Numbered from the stretch's first letter, positions 14,560 through 22,229 are shown. The stretch is DNA of 64,000 bases from Lutimaribacter_A marinistellae (GCF_042648365.1 NZ_JBHRXI010000029.1:1-64000); one strand, 5' to 3'. Notes: a model not told the origin generated them from the sequence alone. A program made the numbers and translations.

Positions 14560-15543
14560 TCATGCCCGTTGGTTGAGCAGCTCCAGCAGTTCCTTCTCAC
14601 CGCGCCGCCAGTAACGTTGGGGCGGTTTCGTGACTGGCCGGGTTTCCTTTTCACTCAATGCGATAACGTCGGGATGGATGTAGCTTTCACGGGCCACGGA
14701 GGGCGTGTTGCCCAACACGTTCGCGGCGGCCTCTGCCATTTCGGTAATGCTCACCGGACCGGGACGTGCCGCTACTCGAAAGGCTGCGAGCGTGCCGTTC
14801 CATGTTCTGATCTGGCGGGCCGTGACGTCGGAGTTGCAGAGTGCACTGAGCCGCTCATTCACCTGCTCGGGCCGCACGGCGTGCGGCGCGTTGGATTTGT
14901 TCCGATATTTTACCAACGGATCGCGCGGTGCGCCCATGCGGTTCTGCAACGCCCGTGCCAGTGCCGAACCTGCGACCGGCAGGCAAAAGACGGTCCCGCC
15001 CTTTGCACGAAAGGCCAGGTGCGGTCGCCCTAAAAGCCCGACAAAGTGCCGGTTTTCCAGTGTCGTGACGCCATGGCTGCCGTTTTCATCCCGATATGCG
15101 GGACTGCCGACGCGCAATGACATCCGCTCGATCAGGGCAAGGCATTTGGCGAGGGCGCTGTCTTCGGCCTCCCTTGCCCCGCTCAAACACCGGCCGATCC
15201 AGCGCCGGACCCGGGGAAGGGCGACAGCAAGTTCGGGAAGGCTGTCGAATTTGCGCTGCGACTGATAAGCCGTCCAGTCCGGATGGTACATATACTGCTT
15301 GCGCCGCCGGTTATCGCGACCGGTCGCCTGCAGATGGCCGTCGCCATAAGGGCTGATCCATACGTCCTCGTAAGCTGGCGGGACCGCCAGCGCCTCGATT
15401 TCAGCGCGTTTCTTGCGATCCGCGATCGTTGTCCCGTCTGGCGCGCGATAGCTGAAACCACGGCCCCGACGGAGCCGCGAGATTCCCGGTTCGGTGTCGG
15501 GGTAATACCGCAACCCTGCGGCTTTGAACTCTGCCGGTGTCAT
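14560..15543 (-). CDS. DNA topoisomerase IB, poxvirus/bacterial type
   Basis: The 327-residue protein matches the small bacterial topoisomerase IB family: YRAPDGTTIADRKKRAEIEALAVPPAYEDVWI near residues 30-63 (given here only as the span), ATGRDNRRRKQYMYHPDW (72-90), catalytic Arg in SLRVGSPAY with GSHGVTTLENRH, the Lys segment FRAKGG, a second Arg in IRTWNGTLAA, and the nucleophilic Tyr in ARESYIHPDVI near residue 290. It relaxes supercoils by a 3'-phosphotyrosyl intermediate. The ATG at 15543 lies only about 9 bases from the -10 of an EcfG-type promoter, so the mRNA may be nearly leaderless. It heads a three-gene unit. Confidence 0.9.
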   Translation of the reverse strand: MTPAEFKAAGLRYYPDTEPGISRLRRGRGFSYRAPDGTTIADRKKRAEIEALAVPPAYEDVWISPYGDGHLQATGRDNRRRKQYMYHPDWTAYQSQRKFDSLPELAVALPRVRRWIGRCLSGAREAEDSALAKCLALIERMSLRVGSPAYRDENGSHGVTTLENRHFVGLLGRPHLAFRAKGGTVFCLPVAGSALARALQNRMGAPRDPLVKYRNKSNAPHAVRPEQVNERLSALCNSDVTARQIRTWNGTLAAFRVAARPGPVSITEMAEAAANVLGNTPSVARESYIHPDVIALSEKETRPVTKPPQRYWRRGEKELLELLNQRA

Positions 15544-15549
15544 TTAATC

Positions 15550-15576
15550 GGAACAGCCTGTCGGGCTGCAGGTTCC
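15550..15576. promoter_or_regulatory. Second palindromic EcfG-type promoter (GGAAC-N17-GTTCC)
   Basis: GGAAC (15550-15554) and GTTCC (15572-15576) are inverted copies 17 bases apart. Read on the minus strand, GGAAC-N17-GTT drives the topoisomerase IB-amidoligase-amidotransferase unit. Read on the plus strand, the same pattern points to the flavin reductase gene. The spacing differs by one base from the phyR/nepR palindrome (28 bp there, 27 bp here). Confidence 0.7.
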
Positions 15577-15594
15577 CACGAGCAGCAAGGAAAC

Positions 15595-15619
15595 GGAACC
15601 TCGCAGCCGCCATGGCGTT
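15595..15619 (+). promoter_or_regulatory. EcfG-type promoter for the FAD-binding reductase gene
   Basis: GGAAC (15595-15599), exactly 16 bases, CGTT (15616-15619). The gene starts 26 bases downstream with AAGGAGG in between. It is a full consensus match. Confidence 0.82.
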
Positions 15620-15645
15620 GGCTGCCTGTTCAAGGAGGACACTAG

Positions 15646-16308
15646 ATGACGCATAAGATCACCCTGCAGGCCGTCGTGCCGCTGACCCACGACACCCGTC
15701 ACTACGTTTTTACTCGACCGAATGATTTTGCATTTTCTCCGGGACAGGCCACCGAGATGGAGCTGGACCGCGAAGGCTGGCGGGACGAGGGGCGCCCTTT
15801 TACCTTTACCGGTGATCCAAAGGCCAACGTTCTGACATTCACGATCAAGAGCTACTTCGACCATGACGGCGTGACAAAGCAGCTATGGGGACTGCAACCG
15901 GGTGATCATGTTCTGATCGGTGATGCTTGGGGCGCAATCGAAGACCGGGGCCCAGGCATTTTCATCGCAGGTGGCGCGGGGATCACCCCTTTCATCGACA
16001 TCCTGACCCAACGCCACCGCGACGGCGGTTTGAAAGGATCGACGCTCATCTTCTCCAACAAGACCGAGGAAGACATCATTCTCAAACCCTTGTGGGAGGA
16101 CATGGAGGGTTTGGCCACGCATTACCTGCTGTCCGATCCGAAATCCGGCGGCGAAGGCCAGAAGCCCGACGGCCCGACACTCGACCGGATCATCGGTGAC
16201 TGGGATCAGCGGTTCTATGTGTGCGGCCCACCGCCAATGGAAGAGTCCGTGATCGACCACCTGAAATCAAGGGGCGTCACGGACGATCAGATCATCCACG
16301 AGGAATGA
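15646..16308 (+). CDS. FAD-binding ferredoxin/flavodoxin reductase-like oxidoreductase
   Basis: The 220-residue protein has the two domains of the ferredoxin-NADP reductase superfamily: an FAD-binding barrel (DTRHYVFTRPNDFAFSPGQ, then the FAD motif RPFTFTGDP near residue 47) and an NAD(P)-binding domain (IAGGAGITPFIDIL near 107, YVCGPPPMEESV near 190). No iron-sulfur motif is fused, so it should pass electrons between a pyridine nucleotide and a separate partner. The partner is unknown. AAGGAGG precedes the ATG, and an EcfG-type promoter at 15595-15619 makes it a likely stress gene. It converges with the Rho-N gene, one base apart. Confidence 0.87.
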   Translation: MTHKITLQAVVPLTHDTRHYVFTRPNDFAFSPGQATEMELDREGWRDEGRPFTFTGDPKANVLTFTIKSYFDHDGVTKQLWGLQPGDHVLIGDAWGAIEDRGPGIFIAGGAGITPFIDILTQRHRDGGLKGSTLIFSNKTEEDIILKPLWEDMEGLATHYLLSDPKSGGEGQKPDGPTLDRIIGDWDQRFYVCGPPPMEESVIDHLKSRGVTDDQIIHEE

Positions 16309-16309
16309 G

Positions 16310-16570
16310 TCAGTGGTTGCGCAGGGCCGAGATCAGTTCGTCTTTGTCCATCTTGGACCGACCGTCGATTCCAATCTCCCGCGCCCTGTCCATCAACTCG
16401 TCCTTGGTCCATTCCTCATAGGGTGGCTGCTTGCCGCCTTTCTGAGAAGGTTTCTGGTCGGGATTGGCTTGCGCGTTTGCGATGCGAGCAGCCTTTTCTT
16501 TGCTCATCCCTTCGTCGCGCAGGTCTTCGTACTTTTCTTCGTCCTTGATGCTGGATCTGTTCTTGGCCAT
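16310..16570 (-). CDS. Small Rho-N-domain (SAP-like) protein
   Basis: This 86-residue, very charged protein starts MAKNRSSIKDEEKYEDLRDEG, has a Lys/Gln/Pro linker, and ends with a helix-extended-helix unit, EEWTKDELMDRAREIGIDG ... MDKDELISAL, that resembles the N-terminal domain of transcription terminator Rho (nucleic-acid binding). Such small proteins often occur with stress genes in alphaproteobacteria, though their role is unknown. The ATG is preceded by GGAGGCGAC. An EcfG-type promoter lies at 16603-16627. Confidence 0.8.
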   Translation of the reverse strand: MAKNRSSIKDEEKYEDLRDEGMSKEKAARIANAQANPDQKPSQKGGKQPPYEEWTKDELMDRAREIGIDGRSKMDKDELISALRNH

Positions 16571-16602
16571 GTCGCCTCCGATAGGTTGTTGACTGTCGGC
16601 AA

Positions 16603-16627
16603 AACCCGCAACACCACGCTATGTTCC
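16603..16627 (-). promoter_or_regulatory. EcfG-type promoter for the Rho-N-domain gene
   Basis: On the minus strand GGAAC (16627-16623) is followed after 17 bases by GTT (16605-16603). The gene start is 33 bases downstream. Confidence 0.72.
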
Positions 16628-16661
16628 TGACGCGAAGGGTGCAGCAAGGGGCGCAAGACGA

Positions 16662-17867
16662 ATGAGGCGGCACATGGCTTATCGCGCGCTTGCGCTCAAG
16701 ACCCTCAGTGACATTCGAGCCAGCTACTGGTTTATACCGACGTGCCTTGCGGTACTCTCGGTCGTTTTGGCGCAGTTAACACTATGGGTCGATGGGAATC
16801 CCGACTGGATTGCCGCTGTCCTGCCCGATAGCATGATACACACCCAGATCGACGGGGCACGCGCAACGCTTTCGGTCATTGCCCAATCGGTGATTGGACT
16901 TGCCGGCGTCATGTTTTCCATCACCATGGTTGCCGTATCCTTCGCCTCTGGCAATTTCGGCCCGAGGCTGATCGGAAACTTCATGCGCGACAGGGGCAAC
17001 CAGTGGAGCCTTGGAATACTGATTGCCACCTTCGTCTACGCGCTCATCATGCTGAGGGCGGTGCAATCGAAATTCGAGTCCGAAGCAGCCTTCGTTCCGC
17101 AGTTGTCGCTGGTGGTTGCGATGGGCCTTACCTTCCTGTCGGTAATGGTGGTCATTTATTTCGTCCACCACGTGCCGGAAACCATCAACGTATCGAACAT
17201 CGCCGCCCGCCTTGGGCGCCAACTGTGTGACGATCTTGCCGCGACAGCCCGGCGGGTTGCGGAACCCGCGAACCCGCGTGTCCGCAATGATCTTCCACGC
17301 CTGACGTTGGAAGCGGTGGGATACGTTCAGCAGATGGACCTCGACGCGATGAACGGCGTTGCCGAGACTCATGGGCTGATGATCGATTTGCTCATCCTTC
17401 CGGGCGATTTCGTTCACCGTGACCGGTTCGTCGCGCAGGTCAGGGGAGGAGCAAGCGACGACACCTTGGACGAGTTGCGCCAGAGCTTTGCCCTTGGGCC
17501 GTCCAAAACCGAAGACCAGAACGTTCTTTTTCTCGCCGAGCAATTGGTGGAGATGATTGCACGGGCCTTGTCGCCCGGCGTGAACGACCCGCATACCGCG
17601 ATCAATTGCTTGAACTGGCTCACGGCTGCGTTGGCCGAGGCGGGCGCCGCGGGAAACGTGTTCGGCGTTGCACCAAGAGAGTATGTGAGTGTTCGCGCGT
17701 TGACGTTTCGTGACCTCCTTGACGCAACATTCGGCGCGGCCTGGCACTATGTCTCGGACGACCCGCTTGCCAGAAATGCCTTTGACGAATGCCTTGAACG
17801 ATTGTGCCATGGTGCGTCACCCGCTGTTGCCGGTACGGTCGATGAGTTCCGGCGTGATTTGAGCTGA
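16662..17867 (+). CDS. DUF2254 family membrane protein
   Basis: The 401-residue protein has an N-terminal hydrophobic segment (IRASYWFIPTCLAVLSVVL), a long loop, and three more hydrophobic helices (ARATLSVIAQSVIGLAGVMF region, NQWSLGILIATFVYALIML, and LVVAMGLTFLSVMVVIYF). A large soluble C-terminal part follows (from about residue 175). This layout, with SFASGNFGPRLIGNFMRDR in the loop, is the DUF2254 pattern. The function is unknown. AAGGGG precedes the ATG at 16662; a second in-frame ATG is at 16674. No EcfG-type promoter was found before it, although both flanking units have one. Confidence 0.85.
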   Translation: MRRHMAYRALALKTLSDIRASYWFIPTCLAVLSVVLAQLTLWVDGNPDWIAAVLPDSMIHTQIDGARATLSVIAQSVIGLAGVMFSITMVAVSFASGNFGPRLIGNFMRDRGNQWSLGILIATFVYALIMLRAVQSKFESEAAFVPQLSLVVAMGLTFLSVMVVIYFVHHVPETINVSNIAARLGRQLCDDLAATARRVAEPANPRVRNDLPRLTLEAVGYVQQMDLDAMNGVAETHGLMIDLLILPGDFVHRDRFVAQVRGGASDDTLDELRQSFALGPSKTEDQNVLFLAEQLVEMIARALSPGVNDPHTAINCLNWLTAALAEAGAAGNVFGVAPREYVSVRALTFRDLLDATFGAAWHYVSDDPLARNAFDECLERLCHGASPAVAGTVDEFRRDLS

Positions 17868-17942
17868 GCCTTCGGCCCAAGAACAAGGCTCTCGGATAAG
17901 CAGTCGATTGCCCGAATTGTACATGGATGAGGACAGGGCAGT

Positions 17943-17967
17943 GGAACATCTGCCTTCGCCACTGGTT
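17943..17967 (+). promoter_or_regulatory. EcfG-type promoter for the 18.0-19.9 kb membrane-protein operon
   Basis: GGAAC (17943-17947), 17 bases, GTT (17965-17967). The first gene starts 83 bases downstream at 18050. Confidence 0.72.
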
Positions 17968-18049
17968 ATGCAAAGAGATAGGCAGGTCCGTCGTTCTGAG
18001 ACAGGATGACAGGGTGCCGAATGTCGAGATCGACCAAGGAGATGATAGT

Positions 18050-18532
18050 ATGAGCACCTCGAACACGTCCGCGACCGGAAACGTCAAATCCACCGCCCAA
18101 GAGCTGGGTGAGGCTGCGCGCGAACGCGCCGAGGCAGAGGCGCAGGTCGCCCAGGACCGGGTCGCTATGGCGGCTGAGTCCGAGGCGCAACAGATTCGCG
18201 ATGCTGGGTCTGCTTTCGAGGCGGGTAGTTTCGCGCGTGGGGCAGCCGACCAACTCGCCGACAGCCTTACTCATGCCGCGACAGCGGTGCGCGATGCGGA
18301 TTTCCAATCCATGCAGGAAGATCTGACCGCATTCGCACGCCGCAACCCGCTTCTTTTCTTCGGCGGGGCCGCTCTTCTGGGATTTGTTGCAACCAGAGCG
18401 CTGAAGGCGTCGGAACGCCACGGCGACAAGGAGCCTGACGCACCAGCCGCCCCGCAGGTCGCGACACGCAGCGCCATACCCGAAGTGCAGGGCGGATATC
18501 CCGAACAGACTTCGTGGAGGTATGGTCAATGA
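18050..18532 (+). CDS. Alanine-rich protein with a C-terminal membrane anchor (hypothetical)
   Basis: From the ATG at 18050 (AAGGAG 10 bases before) the protein has 160 residues. A long Ala/Glu/Arg-rich, probably helical segment (residues 10-80) is followed by FARRNPLLFFGGAALLGFVATRAL (about 97-120), a glycine-containing hydrophobic helix like that in ElaB/YqjD-type ribosome-associated membrane proteins, and a polar Pro/Ala tail. The resemblance is in layout only. It is the first gene of an EcfG-promoted operon and overlaps the next gene by ATGA. A role at the membrane during stress is inferred. Confidence 0.78.
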   Translation: MSTSNTSATGNVKSTAQELGEAARERAEAEAQVAQDRVAMAAESEAQQIRDAGSAFEAGSFARGAADQLADSLTHAATAVRDADFQSMQEDLTAFARRNPLLFFGGAALLGFVATRALKASERHGDKEPDAPAAPQVATRSAIPEVQGGYPEQTSWRYGQ

Positions 18533-18930
18533 GCGATCCGCGAACAAGTCAGGGGCCCGTGTCCCTGGTGTCGGAAATTGTCTCGCAGGTCGTGCGCATC
18601 TTTCGCAAGGAAATTCACCTTGCGACCGAGGAACTGTCGGAGAGCGCCCATCGTGCGACAATAGCGCTGATCCTGTTGGCCGTCGCCTTTTTGTTCGCAC
18701 TCGTGGCCTTCAACATCCTTGCTGGCGCGGCGGTGGCGGCCATTGTCGAGGCAGGATTGCAGCCGCATTGGGCCGCGCTGGCGGTGGGCGGCCTGTTGCT
18801 GCTGTTCGGAGGGGTGTTTCTTTGGAAAGGCCTCAACGACCTGAAAGCGCGTCGTTTGATGCCTAAGCGAGCAATGGACAGCCTGAAACAAGATGTAAGG
18901 GTCGTTACGGAGCAGTTCGATGAGCGATGA
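18529..18930 (+). CDS. Phage-holin-like (DUF1469) integral membrane protein
   Basis: The 133-residue protein has an amphipathic N-terminus (VSLVSEIVSQVVRIFRKEIHLATEEL), two transmembrane helices (about 47-75, IALILLAVAFLFALVAFNIL, and 85-108, LAVGGLLLLFGGVFLWKGL) and a basic tail. This is the pattern of the putative actinobacterial holin-X / DUF1469 family, found in many non-phage stress loci. The start at 18529 overlaps the previous stop, and its end overlaps the next gene by 11 bases, so it is translationally coupled on both sides. Confidence 0.82.
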   Translation: MSDPRTSQGPVSLVSEIVSQVVRIFRKEIHLATEELSESAHRATIALILLAVAFLFALVAFNILAGAAVAAIVEAGLQPHWAALAVGGLLLLFGGVFLWKGLNDLKARRLMPKRAMDSLKQDVRVVTEQFDER

Positions 18931-19903
18931 GATCGACCGATTGGAAAAAGACTTGCAGCGCGAGCGTGACAGCCTGCGACAGAAGCTTGAGGAGTTGGAG
19001 AACAGCCTGTCGCCGGGGCGCCTTATCGACCGAGCCGGTGATCTGGTCGCCAATCGCGGGGAGCAGGCAATCGAGGCGACGGGTGAGTTGGTGCGGAACA
19101 ACAAGGCTGCAACCGCGCTGATCGGGGCAGGCATTGCGTGGCTTGCGATCAGTGCGTCGGCACCGCCGCGTAAAAGCGCAGCCATATCCCCGCCGTCCCG
19201 GCGACCTTCTGCAGCTTACGACACACGAGAAACCCCGGCGGTCCAAGGTTTGCGTGATCCCGACGCGCCGGTTGGAAACTTTGATGCCCGTGTTGCCGCG
19301 GCCGAAGGCGCTGCGCATGCGGATCGACTGAAAGGAGAACCTCCAATGACGACATATGCTGATCCTACCGACCCCCGCCACCATGCTGAACCGCAAGGTT
19401 TTCGCGACAGGCTCCAGGCGGCCCAGGCCCGGGCAGTCGATAGCGCGGCGAACCTGCGCTCCCGAATAGAAGACGGCCTTGGCGATCTGCCGGAGGAGGC
19501 GCGCGCGCGCGTGCGCCGCGCTCGCGCAGCGGCGATAGATGCACAGGTTCGGATCGAGGAGCAGGCGTCAGAAGCCGCACGTCGTGCCCGTAGCGCGGCC
19601 CACGAAAACCCCTTGTTGATCGGGGCTCTGGCCTTTGCGGCCGGTGCGGCCTTGGCAGCGGCATTGCCGCGAACGACCACTGAGAACCGCTATCTCGGCG
19701 CGCATCGCGACCGTTTGTTCGACGAGGCGGACCGGGTCATGCGCGAAGAGATGGAAAATCTGAAAGCCCGGGCCAATGCCGCTGCGATCGATGCCAAGGA
19801 AGCGGCAAAAGACGCTTTGCGCAGCGAAGGCGACACCCCTGGCGCTGCGGAAAGCCCTTCGAAAACTCCCGATAAGAAGGACCCGGTCGGTAAGACCGGA
19901 TGA
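18920..19903 (+). CDS. DUF3618-containing coiled-coil membrane protein
   Basis: The 327-residue protein begins MSDEIDRLEKDLQRERDSLR, a short coiled coil followed by ELENSLSPGRLIDRAGDLV, the DUF3618 signature. A glycine-rich hydrophobic segment follows (AATALIGAGIAWLAIS, about 60-75). The remainder is Ala/Arg-rich helix with a second hydrophobic patch ENPLLIGALAFAAGAALAAAL (about 230-250) and a charged tail. The shared ENPLL/RNPLLFFGGAALLG element suggests it is related to the first protein of the operon (18050-18532). The function is unknown; EcfG control is inferred from the promoter at 17943. Confidence 0.8.
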   Translation: MSDEIDRLEKDLQRERDSLRQKLEELENSLSPGRLIDRAGDLVANRGEQAIEATGELVRNNKAATALIGAGIAWLAISASAPPRKSAAISPPSRRPSAAYDTRETPAVQGLRDPDAPVGNFDARVAAAEGAAHADRLKGEPPMTTYADPTDPRHHAEPQGFRDRLQAAQARAVDSAANLRSRIEDGLGDLPEEARARVRRARAAAIDAQVRIEEQASEAARRARSAAHENPLLIGALAFAAGAALAAALPRTTTENRYLGAHRDRLFDEADRVMREEMENLKARANAAAIDAKEAAKDALRSEGDTPGAAESPSKTPDKKDPVGKTG

Positions 19904-19942
19904 CCGGTCCATTCTGGCCGGAAAGCCAAGACAGAGACCTGC

Positions 19943-19968
19943 GGCCCTCATCCGAAACGATGGGGGCC
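19943..19968 (+). other. Intercistronic hairpin between the DUF3618 and YihY genes
   Basis: GGCCCTCATC (19943-19952) pairs with GATGGGGGCC (19959-19968), with one G-T pair, over a 6-base loop CGAAAC. No T-tract follows, so it may be an attenuator or mRNA-stability element rather than a full terminator; the YihY gene begins 41 bases later. Confidence 0.5.
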
Positions 19969-20008
19969 GTTGGTGCATCAAGAATACCGTTTTGAAGGAG
20001 CATCGGAA

Positions 20009-20989
20009 ATGACCGGCAAGCCAGGCAGTCAAGCGAAGGTCAACGCGACCGGGAGCACCGCAGAGCGACCCGGCCGTATTCCACGAGCAGGTCTGCTTCA
20101 GGTCGCCGGTCGTATATGGACCCGCTTGACACAGGACAACATCTCGCTTGTCTCTGCCGGGGTCGGGTTTTACGGCTTGTTGGCGTTGTTCCCTGCCATG
20201 GCAGCGCTTGTCGCGATGGTCGGTATCGTGACGGACCCGGCGCAGGTGGTTGCCGAGGCCGATACGGTTCTTGCCGCCGTGCCGGAAGCTGCACGATCCA
20301 TCATCGTCGGACAGTTGACGGATCTGGCCTCGACGAGTGACAACAGCCTTGGTTTGGCCGCCCTTCTCGCGCTCAGTCTTTCGCTCTACTCGGCCAGTCG
20401 CGGGACGGCCAGCGTCATTTCGGGTCTCAACATCGCGTATGAGGAGGAGGAGAAGCGCGGGTTCATCAAATTGCAGGCGGTTGTTCTGGTACTCACCCTG
20501 GTGGGTATCGTCGTGCTGTTGGCGATGGTGTTCCTGACCGCTGCCGTCCCGGCGCTTCTTGCCGTGTTTGGCGAAGGGCAGGCTGTTGAAATTGCTGCAC
20601 GTGTCTTGCGCTGGCCCGTGATGATCGGACTCGCGATCGTCTTGGTGGCGGTGTTGTTTCGCTTCGGACCTTCGCGTCGTAAGGCTCGCTGGCGCTGGTT
20701 GGCCCCCGGTAGCGTCGTGGCGGTTCTTCTGTGGGCTTTCGTGAACTTGGGCTTCTCCTGGTACGTTTCGAACTTCGCCAGCTATAACGAGACGTTTGGT
20801 GCCTTGGCCGGGGTTATCGTGCTTCTCATGTGGCTCTACCTTTCCGCCTTTGTCATCCTTGTCGGAGCTGTCATCGATGCGGAACTCGAGGCGCAGACTG
20901 CGCGCGACAGTACGGTCGGAGAACCGCGCCCGATGGGACAGAGGGGTGCCGTGAAGGCTGATAGCTGCGAAGCCGAGGAGTGCGGCTAG
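20009..20989 (+). CDS. YihY/BrkB family inner-membrane protein
   Basis: The 326-residue protein has six predicted transmembrane segments. Family motifs visible are RLTQDNISLVSAGVGFYGLLALFPAM near residues 38-62 (given as a span), LSLYSASRGTASVISGLNIAYEEEEKRGF near 125-155, APGSVVAVLLWAFVNLGFSWYV near 230, and YNETFGALAGVIVLLMWLYLSAFVILVGA near 255. The family was once called ribonuclease BN, but it is a membrane protein, probably involved in transport or envelope processes. The ATG at 20009 follows GAAGGAG. It lies 105 bases after the DUF3618 gene with a hairpin between them, and could be co-transcribed. It converges with the AI-2E gene, 3 bases apart. Confidence 0.9.
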   Translation: MTGKPGSQAKVNATGSTAERPGRIPRAGLLQVAGRIWTRLTQDNISLVSAGVGFYGLLALFPAMAALVAMVGIVTDPAQVVAEADTVLAAVPEAARSIIVGQLTDLASTSDNSLGLAALLALSLSLYSASRGTASVISGLNIAYEEEEKRGFIKLQAVVLVLTLVGIVVLLAMVFLTAAVPALLAVFGEGQAVEIAARVLRWPVMIGLAIVLVAVLFRFGPSRRKARWRWLAPGSVVAVLLWAFVNLGFSWYVSNFASYNETFGALAGVIVLLMWLYLSAFVILVGAVIDAELEAQTARDSTVGEPRPMGQRGAVKADSCEAEECG

Positions 20990-20992
20990 GGC

Positions 20993-22078
20993 TTATTCTG
21001 CTGCCAAAGGTTCCTCTTCCTGTTCTTCGAGATCTCCAATCTGCTGGGTAGTCGACAGGTTGCATTCGGTCGTTACGAAGATCAGCCAGACCAGTAAGGG
21101 AATTGCGACAAGTCCACCGATCGGTCCCCATAACCACATCCACAGGACCAGGGACAAAAAGACGAAGAGCGGGTTGAGAGCCATCACGCGGCCAACGGTC
21201 GACGGCGTCACGAATTGCGCCTCGATCATGTTGAAGAACAAGAAGGTCAAAGCCGGAACGAAACTGAAGAATCCGTCGAAGACCACAACACCCGTCACCA
21301 AAAGAGCCGTCGCAACGAGGATCGGGCCCAGGTAGAGAATGAAGTTCAGCAGGAAGGTCGCGAGACCCCAAAGTGCGGGCTGCGGCACACCATAAGCGGT
21401 CATGGCCAGCATCACCACGAGCCCGAAACCGGCATTTACCATGCTGATGGTCAGAAAATAGCGCGACACGCGCTTTTCCGCGTCGTGCAAACACTCGAAG
21501 GACATGCGCGGGAAATAGTTCGCGATGTACCCGTAGACTTCGCGCCGCGTGGCCATGAAAAAATACAGCGTACCGACAAAGATCAGGATGCCACCAACAA
21601 GCGATGGTCCGTAGGCCAAAGCCTCTTTCAGGCCGGGCATGTTCAGGCCCTCTTTCTCGTCGGTCACCTTCACGGTGCCCGCACCTCCGGCGTCCTCGTT
21701 CAATGCGTCGTTCACGGATTTCTGGATTTCCTCGACCCCGCGCAGGGTGTCGCGAACGGTTTCGAGTATTGCGGTCAGTTCACGCCAGATCAGAGGGGCG
21801 TTGCGGATGGCTTCGCGTACCGTTGGTTCCAGAAACAGGTACAAGAGAAGAACAATCGCCAGGAAAAGGAATAACGCGGCGAGGGCGGCCACAGCCTGCG
21901 GCAGTTTGAACCGCTCCGCCAGGTCGACGAGCGGACCGCAAACCACACCAAAGACGATGCCACACAGGATCGGGGCAAAGACGACCTGGCCAGCCTCAAG
22001 TACGGCGAATACCACGATAATCGCCAGAAGCGAGAGGATGTTGCGGGAGGTCGCTTCGATAGGGGTGCGCGTGGTCAT
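20993..22078 (-). CDS. AI-2E family transporter (TqsA/PerM-like permease)
   Basis: The 361-residue protein has about eight transmembrane helices in the AI-2E transporter arrangement: three near the N-terminus (residues 15-95), a long soluble loop (95-165), then a helix cluster with YGVPQPALWGLATFLLNFILYLGP near 245 and LNPLFVFLSLVLWMWLWGPIGGL near 305. Family members export diverse solutes, and the substrate here is unknown. An EcfG-type promoter lies at 22086-22110, only 8 bases upstream of the start codon, so the message would be nearly leaderless or a start slightly further in could be used. Confidence 0.88.
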   Translation of the reverse strand: MTTRTPIEATSRNILSLLAIIVVFAVLEAGQVVFAPILCGIVFGVVCGPLVDLAERFKLPQAVAALAALFLFLAIVLLLYLFLEPTVREAIRNAPLIWRELTAILETVRDTLRGVEEIQKSVNDALNEDAGGAGTVKVTDEKEGLNMPGLKEALAYGPSLVGGILIFVGTLYFFMATRREVYGYIANYFPRMSFECLHDAEKRVSRYFLTISMVNAGFGLVVMLAMTAYGVPQPALWGLATFLLNFILYLGPILVATALLVTGVVVFDGFFSFVPALTFLFFNMIEAQFVTPSTVGRVMALNPLFVFLSLVLWMWLWGPIGGLVAIPLLVWLIFVTTECNLSTTQQIGDLEEQEEEPLAAE

Positions 22079-22085
22079 ACTGCCG

Positions 22086-22110
22086 AACGCCTATCGCGAC
22101 GCTTGGTTCC
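22086..22110 (-). promoter_or_regulatory. EcfG-type promoter for the AI-2E transporter gene
   Basis: On the minus strand GGAAC (22110-22106), exactly 16 bases, CGTT (22089-22086). The match is full consensus. The annotated start codon is immediately downstream. This is the rightmost good EcfG-type promoter in the window. Confidence 0.75.
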
Positions 22111-22154
22111 GCCTGAAGCCGGCGCAAACACAACGAGTTGCAACAGGTGGGAAA

Positions 22155-22229
22155 TGGCAGCCCGTAGGGGAATCGAACCCCTCTTTCCAGGTTGAAAACC
22201 TGGCGTCCTAACCGATAGACGAACGGGCC
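22155..22229 (-). tRNA. tRNA-Glu (anticodon TTC), copy 2
   Basis: Read on the minus strand, the cloverleaf is complete: acceptor GGCCCGT / ACGGGCT, D-arm with CTATCGGTTAGG, anticodon stem CCAGG/CCTGG around TTTTCAA (anticodon TTC), T-arm GAGGGGTTCGATTCCCC, discriminator G, and an encoded CCA. It is identical to the copy exactly 100 bp upstream. Confidence 0.95.

Noticed and set aside
14532..14560. Separate promoter for the amidoligase gene
   Set aside because: A GGAAC is present on the minus strand at about 14553 but no GTT follows at the right distance; the 28-base gap to the topoisomerase suggests one operon.
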